Origin: Bacteroidales bacterium
GTDB lineage: Bacteria > Bacteroidota > Bacteroidia > Bacteroidales > UBA932
Assembly: GCA_015060205.1 (NCBI GenBank)
Contig: SUYY01000010.1
Coordinates: 1-51,785 of the forward strand
Reading direction: 5' to 3'
DNA: 51,785 bases
Positions 40,953 to 49,551 of this stretch are shown piece after piece. The number at the start of each line of letters is the position of its first letter. Positions within the stretch are counted from its first letter, which is position 1. Position numbers and translations under genes: made by a program. The notes under the pieces are model-generated. The model was not told where the DNA came from. It saw only the letters and a program-made list of their open reading frames with translations, and searched no databases.

Positions 40953-43127
40953 ATGAGACGGCTTAATTACATATTTTTCCTGATATTTCTTGCATGCCTT
41001 GCCGCTTCCTGCAGTACGACACGCACGCTGCAGGCCGACCAGTACCGTCTCGCCGGCAACAAGATAGAGATCACAAACAGCAAGGAATTCAATCCTAACC
41101 TTCTCACACCATATCTCAAGCAGAAACATAACGGATGGAGTCCCTTCCTTTATGTATACAACTGGGTGAACGGAAAGGGCAAGGGTTGGGATAAATTTGT
41201 CCAGAAGATCGGTGTCGCTCCTGTCATCTACGATCCGGAGATGGTGGACAGTTCCATTGACAACATCACAAACCATCTTGAATATCTGGGATACTATGGC
41301 TCAGATGTCAAGAGTTCCATCGATGTAAAGAGAAAGAACGTCAGGGTTACATACAGCGTATCCCTTGGCAAGCAATACCCCATAAAGGACATCGAGATCC
41401 TTTTGCCTCAAAGCGGAGAGTTCGCCCAAGATTTTCTTGCCGACACAGCCTCGATGAGAGTAAAGCCGGGAGATTTCCTCTCCGAATCCGCATTGGAAAA
41501 GGAATCTGAACGTTCCAGTGGAGCAATGCGGAACAAAGGATACTACAGTTTCAGCAAGAACTACTACTTCTTCGAGGCAGACACCCTGTCAGTTCCCGAT
41601 TCCGCACTTCTTCAACTTACAATAAACGAATACACCAGGAACGAGACCCCAAAGGATGCTGTTCCCATACGGAAATTCTATTTTGACACTACCACAATAA
41701 ACTATCCAAGCGGACTCAAGATAAGGGACAAGGTCCTGTATGGTCTGAATACCATCACACCGGGCGAGACATACAGCGAATCCGAGGTGCGCAACACTTA
41801 CTCCCGCCTTTCCGCATTGAGAATATTCAGCGGAGTCAACATCGGCATGAACCAGTCTGATACAAACAAGGTAAATGCTTCGATATCTCTTACCCAGTCC
41901 AAGATACAGGGTTTCAAGGTGAACCTTGAGACATCCATCAACTCTTCCGGTCTGTTCGGAATTTCTCCGCAACTTTCTTATTACCACAAGAACATATTCA
42001 GAGGTGGTGAACAACTCAATCTCAGTTTCATGGGAAATTTCCAGTTCAAGTTCAAGGATAATGTCAGGTCCAATGAGTTCGGAGTCTCCGCAGGTCTGAG
42101 TTTTCCTAAGTTCTTCCCACTTCCTTACAGATATTTCAAAGGAGCCGTTCCAAGGACTGATGTAAATTTCTCATATAACTACCAGAACCGTCCTGAGTAT
42201 ACCAGAAACATCATCTCCACTTCATACGGATACGTCGGCAACGTCAAGAGCAGATTCTTCTATCAGGTCTACCCGATACAGATGAACATAGTCAATCTGT
42301 TCAACCTTGACCAGGAGTTCTACAACACTCTGGCCAATGACCCGTTCCTCAGGAATGCCTACCAGAACCACTTTGACCTCGGTTCCGGAGGTACCCTGTA
42401 CTATACGACAAATTCAGAACCGATACCGAAGAGCACATATTTCTATTCGCGTCTCCAACTGGATATCGCAGGAAACCTTCTAAGCGCATTCAAGCCATTG
42501 ATGCAGAAGGACTCCAACGGTTCGGGAATGATATGGAACACTCCGTTTTCGCAGTTTGTCAGAGCGGAACTTACGTTGGGACGCACATGGATATTCGGAA
42601 AGAAAGACGGACAGTCTGTTGCGACACGACTTGTTGCCGGTGCCGGTTATGCATATGGCAATTCATCTGCGCTTCCTTTTGAAAAGCATTTCTATGGAGG
42701 TGGTGCAAACAGCCTCAGGGGATGGCAGGCCAGGACTGTAGGACCAGGATTATCTGCCTTGGACAAATCTTTCGTCATACCTAACCAGACAGGTGATATG
42801 CGTCTTGAAGCCAATATAGAATACCGCTTCAACATATTCTGGAAAATAGCAGGAGCAATATTCATCGACGCCGGTAATGTCTGGACTCTTCAGGGGGCGG
42901 ATACTGCCGAAAATAAATTGGCAAGATTCAGATGGGATACCTTTGGAGAAAGCATCGCCGCCAACTGGGGTGCGGGTCTTCGTCTGGATTTCGGCTTCCT
43001 TCTCCTGCGTCTTGACATGGGTCTGAGAGTTCATGACCCGGCAAGGGAAAACAGATGGGTCGGTCCGGACCAATGGTTCAGACGTGACGGATATGCCCTT
43101 CATTTCGGTGTGGGTTATCCTTTCTGA
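40953..43127 (+). CDS. tamL: TamL, Omp85-family outer-membrane lipoprotein
   Basis: The 724-residue protein has a lipoprotein signal (LAASCST, Cys20) and then POTRA-like domains (YPIKDIEILLPQSG; IRDKVLYGLNTITPGETYSESEVRNTYSRLSALRIFSGVNIGM is a typical POTRA), and a C-terminal 16-strand Omp85 barrel with HFYGGGANSLRGWQARTVGPG, the conserved L6 loop with its RGW motif. It ends in Phe. The lipid anchor separates it from BamA and matches the TamL variant of Bacteroidota, which works with TamB in outer-membrane assembly. tamB is not next to it here. It converges on rarA with a three-base gap. Confidence 0.9.
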   Translation: MRRLNYIFFLIFLACLAASCSTTRTLQADQYRLAGNKIEITNSKEFNPNLLTPYLKQKHNGWSPFLYVYNWVNGKGKGWDKFVQKIGVAPVIYDPEMVDSSIDNITNHLEYLGYYGSDVKSSIDVKRKNVRVTYSVSLGKQYPIKDIEILLPQSGEFAQDFLADTASMRVKPGDFLSESALEKESERSSGAMRNKGYYSFSKNYYFFEADTLSVPDSALLQLTINEYTRNETPKDAVPIRKFYFDTTTINYPSGLKIRDKVLYGLNTITPGETYSESEVRNTYSRLSALRIFSGVNIGMNQSDTNKVNASISLTQSKIQGFKVNLETSINSSGLFGISPQLSYYHKNIFRGGEQLNLSFMGNFQFKFKDNVRSNEFGVSAGLSFPKFFPLPYRYFKGAVPRTDVNFSYNYQNRPEYTRNIISTSYGYVGNVKSRFFYQVYPIQMNIVNLFNLDQEFYNTLANDPFLRNAYQNHFDLGSGGTLYYTTNSEPIPKSTYFYSRLQLDIAGNLLSAFKPLMQKDSNGSGMIWNTPFSQFVRAELTLGRTWIFGKKDGQSVATRLVAGAGYAYGNSSALPFEKHFYGGGANSLRGWQARTVGPGLSALDKSFVIPNQTGDMRLEANIEYRFNIFWKIAGAIFIDAGNVWTLQGADTAENKLARFRWDTFGESIAANWGAGLRLDFGFLLLRLDMGLRVHDPARENRWVGPDQWFRRDGYALHFGVGYPF

Positions 43128-43130
43128 TGC

Positions 43131-44447
43131 TTATTTCTTGTAATATTTCGGCCAAAGAGTCTCAAGGCGGCTGCGCAACCCATCTTCCTGCCTGTTGTCT
43201 GCCGGTTCGTAGAACTTGGTCCCTGCCAATTCCGAAGGCATGAACTCCAGATCGGCAAAATGACCGGGATAATCATGGGCATATTTATACCCGTCCGAGT
43301 ATCCAAGTTCCTCCATGAGTTGTGTAGGAGCGTTTCTGAGATATAGCGGCACAGATGCAGTCTGGGTATCTTTCGCCACTGCAAGTGCCTCGTTTATAGC
43401 CATATAGGCAGAATTGCTCTTGGCTGAAGATGACAGATATATCGTACATTCCGCAAGAGGGATCCTTGCCTCAGGCATTCCTATTGAATGAACTATCTGA
43501 TAGGTCGAATTGGCCAGAAGAAGAGCGTTCGGATTTGCAAGACCGATATCTTCAGCCGCCAGGATACACAGTCGACGGGCGATGAAGAGAGGGTCTTCAC
43601 CTCCCGCTAACATTCTTGCAAGATAGTAGACGGCAGCATTCGGATCCGAACCTCTGACACTCTTTATAAAGGCAGAAATCACATCATAATGCATTTCGCC
43701 GCCCTTGTCATATATTGCAGTGTTTTCCTGAAGACATCCGGTCACAGTCTTGTTGTCTATTACTGCGCTTTTGCCGTCAGTGAATGAATTGACTACAATT
43801 TCAAGAATATTCAGGAGTTTCCTGGCATCTCCGGAACTATGCCTGAACAACGCATCTGTCTCCCTGATTTCAATATTCTTGTGTCTAAGCAATTCGTCTT
43901 CTGCAAGCGCCCTGTTCAACAATTGCTGAAGATCATCCTTGCCAAGCGACTTAAGTACAAACACTTGACACCTTGACAAAAGTGGAGTAATCACCTCAAA
44001 GGAAGGGTTCTCGGTAGTTGCACCGATAAGAACTACTGTGCCATCTTCCACCGCTCCAAGAAGAGCATCCTGCTGTGATTTGCTGAACCTGTGGATCTCG
44101 TCGATGAACAGGACCGGAGCACCCTCTCCTGAAAAAAGGGAATTTGAACGGGCGCGGTCAATCACTTCTCTTACATCCTTTACACCGGCACTGACTGCAG
44201 ACAGGGTAAAGAACTCACGTCTGAGTGACTTGGCAACAATATGAGAAAGGGTCGTCTTGCCGACACCGGGAGGACCCCAAAGTATGAATGAAGAGAGGTT
44301 GCCGCTCTCTATCATATTACGTAATATGCATCCTTCTCCGACGAGATGGCGCTGTCCGACATATTCTTCAAGATTACGAGGGCGCATCCTTTCCGGCAGA
44401 GGTGGAAGCATACAACTACGTCCTATATTTTCGTTGAAGTCCGCCAT
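43131..44447 (-). CDS. rarA: RarA/MgsA, replication-associated recombination AAA+ ATPase
   Basis: The 438-residue protein has PLPERMRPRNLEEYVGQRHLVGEG at the start, Walker A GPPGVGKTTL (about 58-67), Walker B VLFIDEIHRF (about 113-122), sensor 1 IGATTENPSFEV and the arginine-finger segment LLSRCQVF, then the C-terminal MgsA domain (GSDPNAAVYYLARMLAGGEDPLFIARRLCILAAEDIGLANP). It acts at stalled replication forks together with SSB. Full family length. Its start is two bases after the acetyltransferase gene ends, so the two form a transcription unit. Confidence 0.95.
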   Translation of the reverse strand: MADFNENIGRSCMLPPLPERMRPRNLEEYVGQRHLVGEGCILRNMIESGNLSSFILWGPPGVGKTTLSHIVAKSLRREFFTLSAVSAGVKDVREVIDRARSNSLFSGEGAPVLFIDEIHRFSKSQQDALLGAVEDGTVVLIGATTENPSFEVITPLLSRCQVFVLKSLGKDDLQQLLNRALAEDELLRHKNIEIRETDALFRHSSGDARKLLNILEIVVNSFTDGKSAVIDNKTVTGCLQENTAIYDKGGEMHYDVISAFIKSVRGSDPNAAVYYLARMLAGGEDPLFIARRLCILAAEDIGLANPNALLLANSTYQIVHSIGMPEARIPLAECTIYLSSSAKSNSAYMAINEALAVAKDTQTASVPLYLRNAPTQLMEELGYSDGYKYAHDYPGHFADLEFMPSELAGTKFYEPADNRQEDGLRSRLETLWPKYYKK

Positions 44448-44449
44448 TA

Positions 44450-45580
44450 TCAGATATCTTTACCGAAGACCCATCTCTTTTTATGCTGCTCCTTCTCAAA
44501 AGGATCCCAGAGGGCCTGCACGCTATGATTTGTCTCAAGGTTTGCATTCGTCTCTGCATACTTGAATCCCATTTTGTTATATGTCCTGATAAGGTCGCTG
44601 AAAAGCAGTGTAGGGACTCCTTTGTTCTGATAATCCTGCCTTACACCTATCAGAAGCAGGTCAAGAGTATCCGGTTTCTTCAGGAACATGGCCTTGAGAA
44701 GATACCACCATCCGAACGGGAAGATTTCACCATTGCATTTCTGAAGAGCCTCTGCAAGTGACGGAATTGATATACCCGCTGCTATAAGATCCGAGTTTTC
44801 GTCCTCGATGAATGTAAGCATTCTTGCATCCACAAGGCTCAGATACAGATCCACATACTGGTCAATCTGCTTCTCCGACAAAAGCGAGTAGCCATAGAGC
44901 ACGCAATATGTCTCGTTTATGAGTTTGAAGAGTTTTCTGCCGTAATTTTCCTTCTTGATCTGTCTTCTGGAAAGTTTCCTGACCTTGAGTCCGTATCTTT
45001 CCACGATCATGTCGCAAAGGTGCTGGTGACGCTCAGGAACATGGTCCGGAATAGTGATCCTGTATTCAAGCCAGCCGGTCTCCTTATAGTAGCCGAGTTT
45101 CTTCATATGCTCGGGGTAATAAGGATGGTTGTATATGAGAGCCATGGTGCTCACACGGTCAAAACCTTCCACCAGCATACCTTCAGGATCAAAGTCTGTA
45201 AATCCGAGAGGACCGACAATCTGATTCATTCCTCTCTCCTTTCCGAACAATGTGACGACCTCAAGGAGTGCCGAAGATACTTCGATATCATCGATGAAGT
45301 CAAACCAGCCGAATCTTACCTGTTTGACATTCCACGCTTCATTTGCCCTATGATTTACGATTGCAGCGACTCTGCCGACCGGCACGCCGTTCCTGTATGC
45401 AAGAAAATATTCCGCTTCACAGAACTCGAATGCTCCGTTCCTGTTCTTGTCCAGTGTATTCAGGTCGTCAAACGGCATGGAAGGGACGTAGTATGGATTA
45501 CCCTTGTACAGATTATTGGCGAACCGAACGAAGGTCTTGAGTTCCTTTCGTGTGGTCACAGTTTTAATCAGAATCGGCAT
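44450..45580 (-). CDS. GNAT-fold N-acetyltransferase-like protein
   Basis: I start at ATG 45580 (MPILIKTVTTRKELKTF), as the longer frame begins with TTG in front of the promoter box. The 376-residue protein begins with a conserved block (FVRFANNLYKGNPYYVPSMPFDDLNTLDKNRNGAFEFCEAEYFLAYRNGVPVGRVAAIVN) common in Bacteroidota proteins annotated as GNAT-related, and its C-terminal half has LLLIGVRQDYQNKGVPTLLFSDLIRTYNKMGFKYAETNANLETN, like the acetyl-CoA loop and last helices of GNAT enzymes. The substrate is unknown. It is the first gene of a unit with rarA. Confidence 0.82.
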   Translation of the reverse strand: MPILIKTVTTRKELKTFVRFANNLYKGNPYYVPSMPFDDLNTLDKNRNGAFEFCEAEYFLAYRNGVPVGRVAAIVNHRANEAWNVKQVRFGWFDFIDDIEVSSALLEVVTLFGKERGMNQIVGPLGFTDFDPEGMLVEGFDRVSTMALIYNHPYYPEHMKKLGYYKETGWLEYRITIPDHVPERHQHLCDMIVERYGLKVRKLSRRQIKKENYGRKLFKLINETYCVLYGYSLLSEKQIDQYVDLYLSLVDARMLTFIEDENSDLIAAGISIPSLAEALQKCNGEIFPFGWWYLLKAMFLKKPDTLDLLLIGVRQDYQNKGVPTLLFSDLIRTYNKMGFKYAETNANLETNHSVQALWDPFEKEQHKKRWVFGKDI

Positions 45581-45610
45581 AAAATCGGTTTTTAGGTTTG
45601 TACATCCTGA

Positions 45611-45618
45611 CAAAGTTA
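45611..45618 (-). promoter_or_regulatory. -7 box for the GNAT-like gene and rarA
   Basis: Minus-strand TAACTTTG (plus-strand CAAAGTTA) is an exact match about 30 bases before ATG 45580. Confidence 0.55.
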
Positions 45619-45662
45619 TGAAAATTATTAGAAAGTGTCCGGATTTTTACCATAAAATCACT

Positions 45663-45670
45663 TATCTTTG
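45663..45670 (+). promoter_or_regulatory. -7 box for the outer-membrane protein pair
   Basis: TATCTTTG is an exact TAnnTTTG match 52 bases before ATG 45723. A 10-bp palindrome GAGTCGACTC follows in the leader (about 45679-45688). Confidence 0.5.
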
Positions 45671-45722
45671 GGTCGCTTTGAGTCGACTCACGGTCGACAG
45701 TAGTCACGAATAATGTCAGACG

Positions 45723-46277
45723 ATGATGAATTACAGCAGACATAAGGCAATATTGAAGACAACGCTGGTCATGGCTCTGTCCCTTATGGCCGTATTCACT
45801 TCAAAGGCACAGCCGAAATCTGTAGGAGCATCATTTTCCATAAGCAGGATCGGTATCGTATACGAGCATGCCTTTCCCGAGTCTGCAGCATTCCTTGACG
45901 TTTCAGTCGGCGCCGAGACTGCCGAACTGTTTGTAGGCAGAAAGAATTATCCCGGCATATCCGCGTCACTGACCTGGAACATCATATTCAAGGAATGGAA
46001 ATCGTCAGAAGGTAATGACATCAGACTGTATGCAGGTCCTGGAGCATCTATAGGATACTCTGCTGATTTCAGGGACACTGACGGAGTATTCTTCGGTCTG
46101 AAAGGCAAGATAGGAGGGGAATGCGTCTTTGCCCGTAATGCAGTGATTTCCTTAAGCATATCACCTGTAATAGGCTCACATCTGGTAAGTTATCCGGACC
46201 ACTATACCATGAAATTCTACCTGAACGGTATCATCTATTCACTTCTGCCCGAAATAGGACTCAAATACAGATTCTGA
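45723..46277 (+). CDS. Small outer-membrane beta-barrel protein, unknown function
   Basis: The 184-residue protein has a signal peptide (to about residue 29, FTSKAQ) and alternating hydrophobic strands (GASFSISRIGIVYEHAF, DIRLYAGPGASIGYSADF, FFGLKGKIGGECVF), ending with LLPEIGLKYRF, whose last Phe is the outer-membrane barrel signature. I count about eight strands. Start at 45723 or the next codon. It lies one base before a second barrel gene, so the two are co-transcribed. I do not recognise a named family. Confidence 0.75.
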   Translation: MMNYSRHKAILKTTLVMALSLMAVFTSKAQPKSVGASFSISRIGIVYEHAFPESAAFLDVSVGAETAELFVGRKNYPGISASLTWNIIFKEWKSSEGNDIRLYAGPGASIGYSADFRDTDGVFFGLKGKIGGECVFARNAVISLSISPVIGSHLVSYPDHYTMKFYLNGIIYSLLPEIGLKYRF

Positions 46278-46278
46278 G

Positions 46279-46893
46279 ATGAAGAGGGGATTGTTCATAT
46301 TATTGACATTTCTGCTGATATGCACTACATCAGCAGCAAGGCGTCGCGACTGCAATGTTCCCCGGTTCACTTATGGAGCGGAATGGAGTTATTCCGCTGC
46401 ATTCTACAAGGGATATCACTTCTATTTCATTGCACCTGAAGGATATAGGGTGGATGACAGGCAGAACAAGGCATCGTACTGTTCGAACGGAGAGGCTTAT
46501 CTGCATGCCGGATATAATATCGACGGATACTGGAATCTGTCGATATATGCCGGATATACCGGCATAGGGGATTATCATGCAGGTATACCTGTTTCCTTGA
46601 GAGCGACCAGATATTTCGGTGATCTGATGGCTGACAGATGGTTCGTATACACTGATCTGGGCAGCGGAATCAGCATAAAGAGCAGACCACAGGAACTTTT
46701 GTCTGCACGAGTCGGAACTGGTTACAGACTCTCCATGAGCAGATATACCAAACTGGACTTCATAGCCGCCATCCGGTTCATGTACACACATCCCGATATC
46801 GATTATTACGGAGAATTCATTGACGCAGACTCGGTCAGCAGCAATTCCGGATATATTGTTTCCGCCTCCCTTGGAATAGGCATAACTTTTTAA
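46279..46893 (+). CDS. Small outer-membrane beta-barrel protein, unknown function
   Basis: The 204-residue protein has a signal peptide (cleavage near CTTSAA), aromatic-rich strands (RFTYGAEWSYSAAFYKGYHFYFIAPEGYRVDD, YLHAGYNIDGYWNLSIYAGYTGIGDY, FVYTDLGSGISIKSRP) and a terminal SASLGIGITF with final Phe. It looks like an eight-stranded barrel and is the partner of the preceding gene, one base away. The DUF1963 gene follows after 18 bases and may share the transcript. No enzyme motif seen. Confidence 0.75.
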   Translation: MKRGLFILLTFLLICTTSAARRRDCNVPRFTYGAEWSYSAAFYKGYHFYFIAPEGYRVDDRQNKASYCSNGEAYLHAGYNIDGYWNLSIYAGYTGIGDYHAGIPVSLRATRYFGDLMADRWFVYTDLGSGISIKSRPQELLSARVGTGYRLSMSRYTKLDFIAAIRFMYTHPDIDYYGEFIDADSVSSNSGYIVSASLGIGITF

Positions 46894-46911
46894 TAAACAA
46901 AGAATTACATT

Positions 46912-47535
46912 ATGGCAATAAAACTGACACTTAATCCATCTGAAAGGGTATTATTCTGTGCAAGCAAGTGGTGGGGAGATCCCGATATGCCTGAAAACAT
47001 GCAGTATCCGACAATCCAGGTATGTGAAGATGGAGAGGTATACGATTATCCTTTGACTTTCATATGTCAGATTAACTGCGAGGATCTTGCCCCATACGAC
47101 AAGGAAGGCAGGCTTCCGCACGAGGGTATGCTGTATTTCTTTGCAGCGTTGGACAAATGGCTGGGCTACGATTCTCCGACTTCAAATGATATGGGCGAGT
47201 GGACCAGGGGACATTTCGTCGTAAAATATGCCAAGAGCATCAATTTCGAGACATTCCAGAGTTGCATGCTTGTCGACGATCAGGACCAGGCCCTGACTGA
47301 AAGGGAGATGGAGATAGTCTTTTCAGAATGCGATGACAATGAAAAATGCATCAGACTTCTGGGAAACCCGTCTTCAGATACGGTGAGCGAAAAATATCCT
47401 GAACTTTCTAATCTTCTGCAGATCACACGGGATACAAATCTTGACCTTGAATTTGAAGGGGAACTCAATCTGCTCATCAAGGCCAATGACCTTAAGTTCT
47501 GCAACTGGAAAAAGACGCTTGCCTATCTGAACTGA
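46912..47535 (+). CDS. DUF1963 (YwqG-like) protein
   Basis: The 207-residue cytoplasmic protein carries the DUF1963 pattern: ASKWWGDPDMPENMQYP near residue 20, YPLTFICQINCEDLAPYDKEGRLPHEGMLYFF (about 44-75), and a C-terminal GNPSSDT...LLQI...GELNLLIKANDLKFCNWKKTLAYLN. The family is related to E. coli/Bacillus YwqG, whose role is not established; members often sit beside toxin-immunity or stress genes, which I do not see here. The stop codon lies in the loop of the terminator at 47512-47549. Confidence 0.85.
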   Translation: MAIKLTLNPSERVLFCASKWWGDPDMPENMQYPTIQVCEDGEVYDYPLTFICQINCEDLAPYDKEGRLPHEGMLYFFAALDKWLGYDSPTSNDMGEWTRGHFVVKYAKSINFETFQSCMLVDDQDQALTEREMEIVFSECDDNEKCIRLLGNPSSDTVSEKYPELSNLLQITRDTNLDLEFEGELNLLIKANDLKFCNWKKTLAYLN

Positions 47536-47549
47536 CAGGCAAGCGTCTT
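47512..47549. terminator. Bidirectional terminator overlapping the DUF1963 3' end
   Basis: AAGACGCTTGCCT (47512-47524) and AGGCAAGCGTCTT (47537-47549) form a perfect 13-bp stem with a 12-base loop. The TGA stop of the plus-strand gene lies in the loop, and the stem touches the stop of the minus-strand lipoprotein gene at 47550. Confidence 0.8.
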
Positions 47550-48287
47550 CTATTCTTCATCCGGTTGCTGACCGTCGTGTGCCTTCCACATGCACTCGGT
47601 GATCCTCATATCCGAAAATACCGCTTTGAAAGAAGAGTCCTCCGGAGAACATGCATATATACCGAAACTGATTTCATCTGCGCCTGCATGCATGTGGCAG
47701 ATACGCATCTGGCTGAATGTCGACCCATCGTTTGAACATTCTATGCAATAGTCGTCTGCACGTCTCGAAAAGCGGTACCACATGGTCTTGACGTCCGCAG
47801 GTATCGCAGTTGTCGCCCAGTCGGAGTATCCGTTGTTGGTCACTACGCTTCCAAGATGCTGGAAATCCTCGTTTTCAAACTCAACAGAACCCTTGAGCCA
47901 GTTTTCACTGTCGAGATACATCACGATTCCACATTGGTCGAATCTCTGATGGCTCTGTGAGAAATCCGTCTTCACCGTGAAACTGAAGAATTTCTCCTTT
48001 GTCCTCATCTGCAGTACAGGTGCATTGTCGTTGCGGAAATGATAATAAGTCCTCTGCCACAGGTCGGTATGAGGAGCCGTAATGATTTCTACCGTATCAC
48101 CATTGATAGAGAAATCCTTAGGTTCTCTTGTCCATTGGAAATTATCCAGGTTTATCCTTCCGTCATTTGCCAATGCTTCAGCAACACTGTCAATGAATTG
48201 TGAATCACATGATTCCTGTTTCGGACCACCACATGCCACTGTAAGAAGGGCAAGGTTGGAAATTAAAAGATTCATTACTTTGTTCAT
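47550..48287 (-). CDS. DUF1349 domain lipoprotein
   Basis: The 245-residue protein has a lipoprotein signal (LLTVACGG, Cys19) and a DUF1349 concanavalin-like fold: FQWTREPKDFSINGDTVEIITAPHTDLWQRTYYHFRNDNAPVLQM, FDQCGIVMYLDSENWLKGSVEFEN and MWYRFSRRADDYCIECSNDGSTFSQMRICHM...ISFGIYACSPE. Relatives include domains attached to beta-xylosidases and regulators of unknown binding. Here it stands alone, so a carbohydrate-binding role is only a guess. It starts two bases after the PatB gene, so they form a unit. Confidence 0.85.
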   Translation of the reverse strand: MNKVMNLLISNLALLTVACGGPKQESCDSQFIDSVAEALANDGRINLDNFQWTREPKDFSINGDTVEIITAPHTDLWQRTYYHFRNDNAPVLQMRTKEKFFSFTVKTDFSQSHQRFDQCGIVMYLDSENWLKGSVEFENEDFQHLGSVVTNNGYSDWATTAIPADVKTMWYRFSRRADDYCIECSNDGSTFSQMRICHMHAGADEISFGIYACSPEDSSFKAVFSDMRITECMWKAHDGQQPDEE

Positions 48288-48288
48288 A

Positions 48289-49476
48289 TCATGCAGATTG
48301 TTTCATATTACTGACCGCATCATAAAGCCGCTCCATCGCCTCACGCAGAACCGGTCTTGGCAGTGCCACATTAAGCCTCATGAAGCCTTCACCTCCCGGA
48401 TTGAATGTTTCGCCGTCATTCAAGGCCAGACGGGCTTTGTTGACGAAAAGATCCACAAGGTCATCATGGCCAAGCCCTAATGCACGACAGTCAAGCCATA
48501 CCAGAAATGAGGCCTGAGGCTTGAGAGGCTTTATATCAGGCATCCTCTCAGCACAGAAGTCACATAGCCAGTCTATGTTTCCTACCACATACTCAAGCAT
48601 CTGACGTCTCCACTCCTCACCGTACCTGAACGCTGCGACAGTGGCGATAGGGGAGAACAGGGGAGGAGCATTGAGTTCGTTGGCATGAAGCCATCCGAAG
48701 AAACGCTTTCTAAGATCATCAGAAGGCACTATTGCATAGGAACTTACTATCCCTGCGATATTGAATGTCTTTGACGGGGAACCGAAGGTGATGCTGCACG
48801 ATGCAGCCTCAGGTGATACACTTGCAAAAGGAATATGCTTATGTCCGTATAATGCCATGTCACAGTGTATCTCATCTGAAATCACAATGATACCACGGCT
48901 ATGACAGAATGTTGCAAGACGCTGCAGGGTCTCGCGCGACCACACTATTCCTGCAGGATTATGAGGGTTTGAAAGGATGAGCAGTCGGCATTTGTCATCG
49001 CACACCTCCTCCAGATTATCGAAATCCATGGAATATGTACCGTCTTCATTCTCGTGGAGAGGATTATATACGACCTCGCGTCCGTTTCCCTGAGGAACAA
49101 GTCGGAAAGGATGATATACCGGAGGCTGTATCATGACCTTTTCATCTTTCTCCAGCAATGCATTTATGACCATGCCTATACCCTTGACAATACCCGGAAT
49201 ATATGTAAGCCACTCACGTTCAACATGCCATTGATGATGGTCTTCTATCCATTTCACGACTGTAGACCGGTAGTCTTCCGGCTCCAGAGTGTATCCGTAA
49301 AGAGAATGCTCCAGACGCTCCTTCAAAGCATCCGTAATAAATTCCGGTGTTTCAAAATCCATATCCGCGACCCACAGTGCGGTCAGGTCCTCACGTCCGT
49401 ACCTTTCTTTCAGAGCATCTGTCTTGAGCGCTCCTGTACCTCTTCGGTCAATGACTTTACCAAAATCGTATCTCAT
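48289..49476 (-). CDS. patB: MalY/PatB-type PLP-dependent cystathionine beta-lyase
   Basis: The 395-residue fold-type-I aminotransferase-like protein has DFGKVIDRRGTGALKTD and ALWVADMDFETPEFI at the N-terminus, LSNPHNPAGIVWSRE (about 169-183), VISDEIHCDMALYGHKHIPF and GSPSKTFNIAGI with the PLP-binding Lys in SPSKTFN. These are the signatures of the MalY/PatB group, which cleave cystathionine or related C-S bonds to give homocysteine or a thiol, plus pyruvate and ammonia. It is co-transcribed with the DUF1349 gene. Its promoter is back to back with that of the PTS-like gene. Confidence 0.92.
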   Translation of the reverse strand: MRYDFGKVIDRRGTGALKTDALKERYGREDLTALWVADMDFETPEFITDALKERLEHSLYGYTLEPEDYRSTVVKWIEDHHQWHVEREWLTYIPGIVKGIGMVINALLEKDEKVMIQPPVYHPFRLVPQGNGREVVYNPLHENEDGTYSMDFDNLEEVCDDKCRLLILSNPHNPAGIVWSRETLQRLATFCHSRGIIVISDEIHCDMALYGHKHIPFASVSPEAASCSITFGSPSKTFNIAGIVSSYAIVPSDDLRKRFFGWLHANELNAPPLFSPIATVAAFRYGEEWRRQMLEYVVGNIDWLCDFCAERMPDIKPLKPQASFLVWLDCRALGLGHDDLVDLFVNKARLALNDGETFNPGGEGFMRLNVALPRPVLREAMERLYDAVSNMKQSA

Positions 49477-49498
49477 GTCAATCTTTTTCTTGAATGAA

Positions 49499-49506
49499 CA
49501 AATTTA
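49499..49506 (-). promoter_or_regulatory. -7 box for patB
   Basis: Minus-strand TAAATTTG (plus-strand CAAATTTA) lies 22 bases before ATG 49476. Confidence 0.55.
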
Positions 49507-49517
49507 ATAAATATTTC

Positions 49518-49525
49518 TATTTTTG
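49518..49525 (+). promoter_or_regulatory. -7 box for the PTS EIIC-like gene
   Basis: TATTTTTG is an exact TAnnTTTG match 26 bases before ATG 49552. It is only 11 bp from the diverging patB box, so the two polymerase sites overlap. Confidence 0.5.
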
Positions 49526-49551
49526 CTGAATCAAATGCATATACCCATGAC

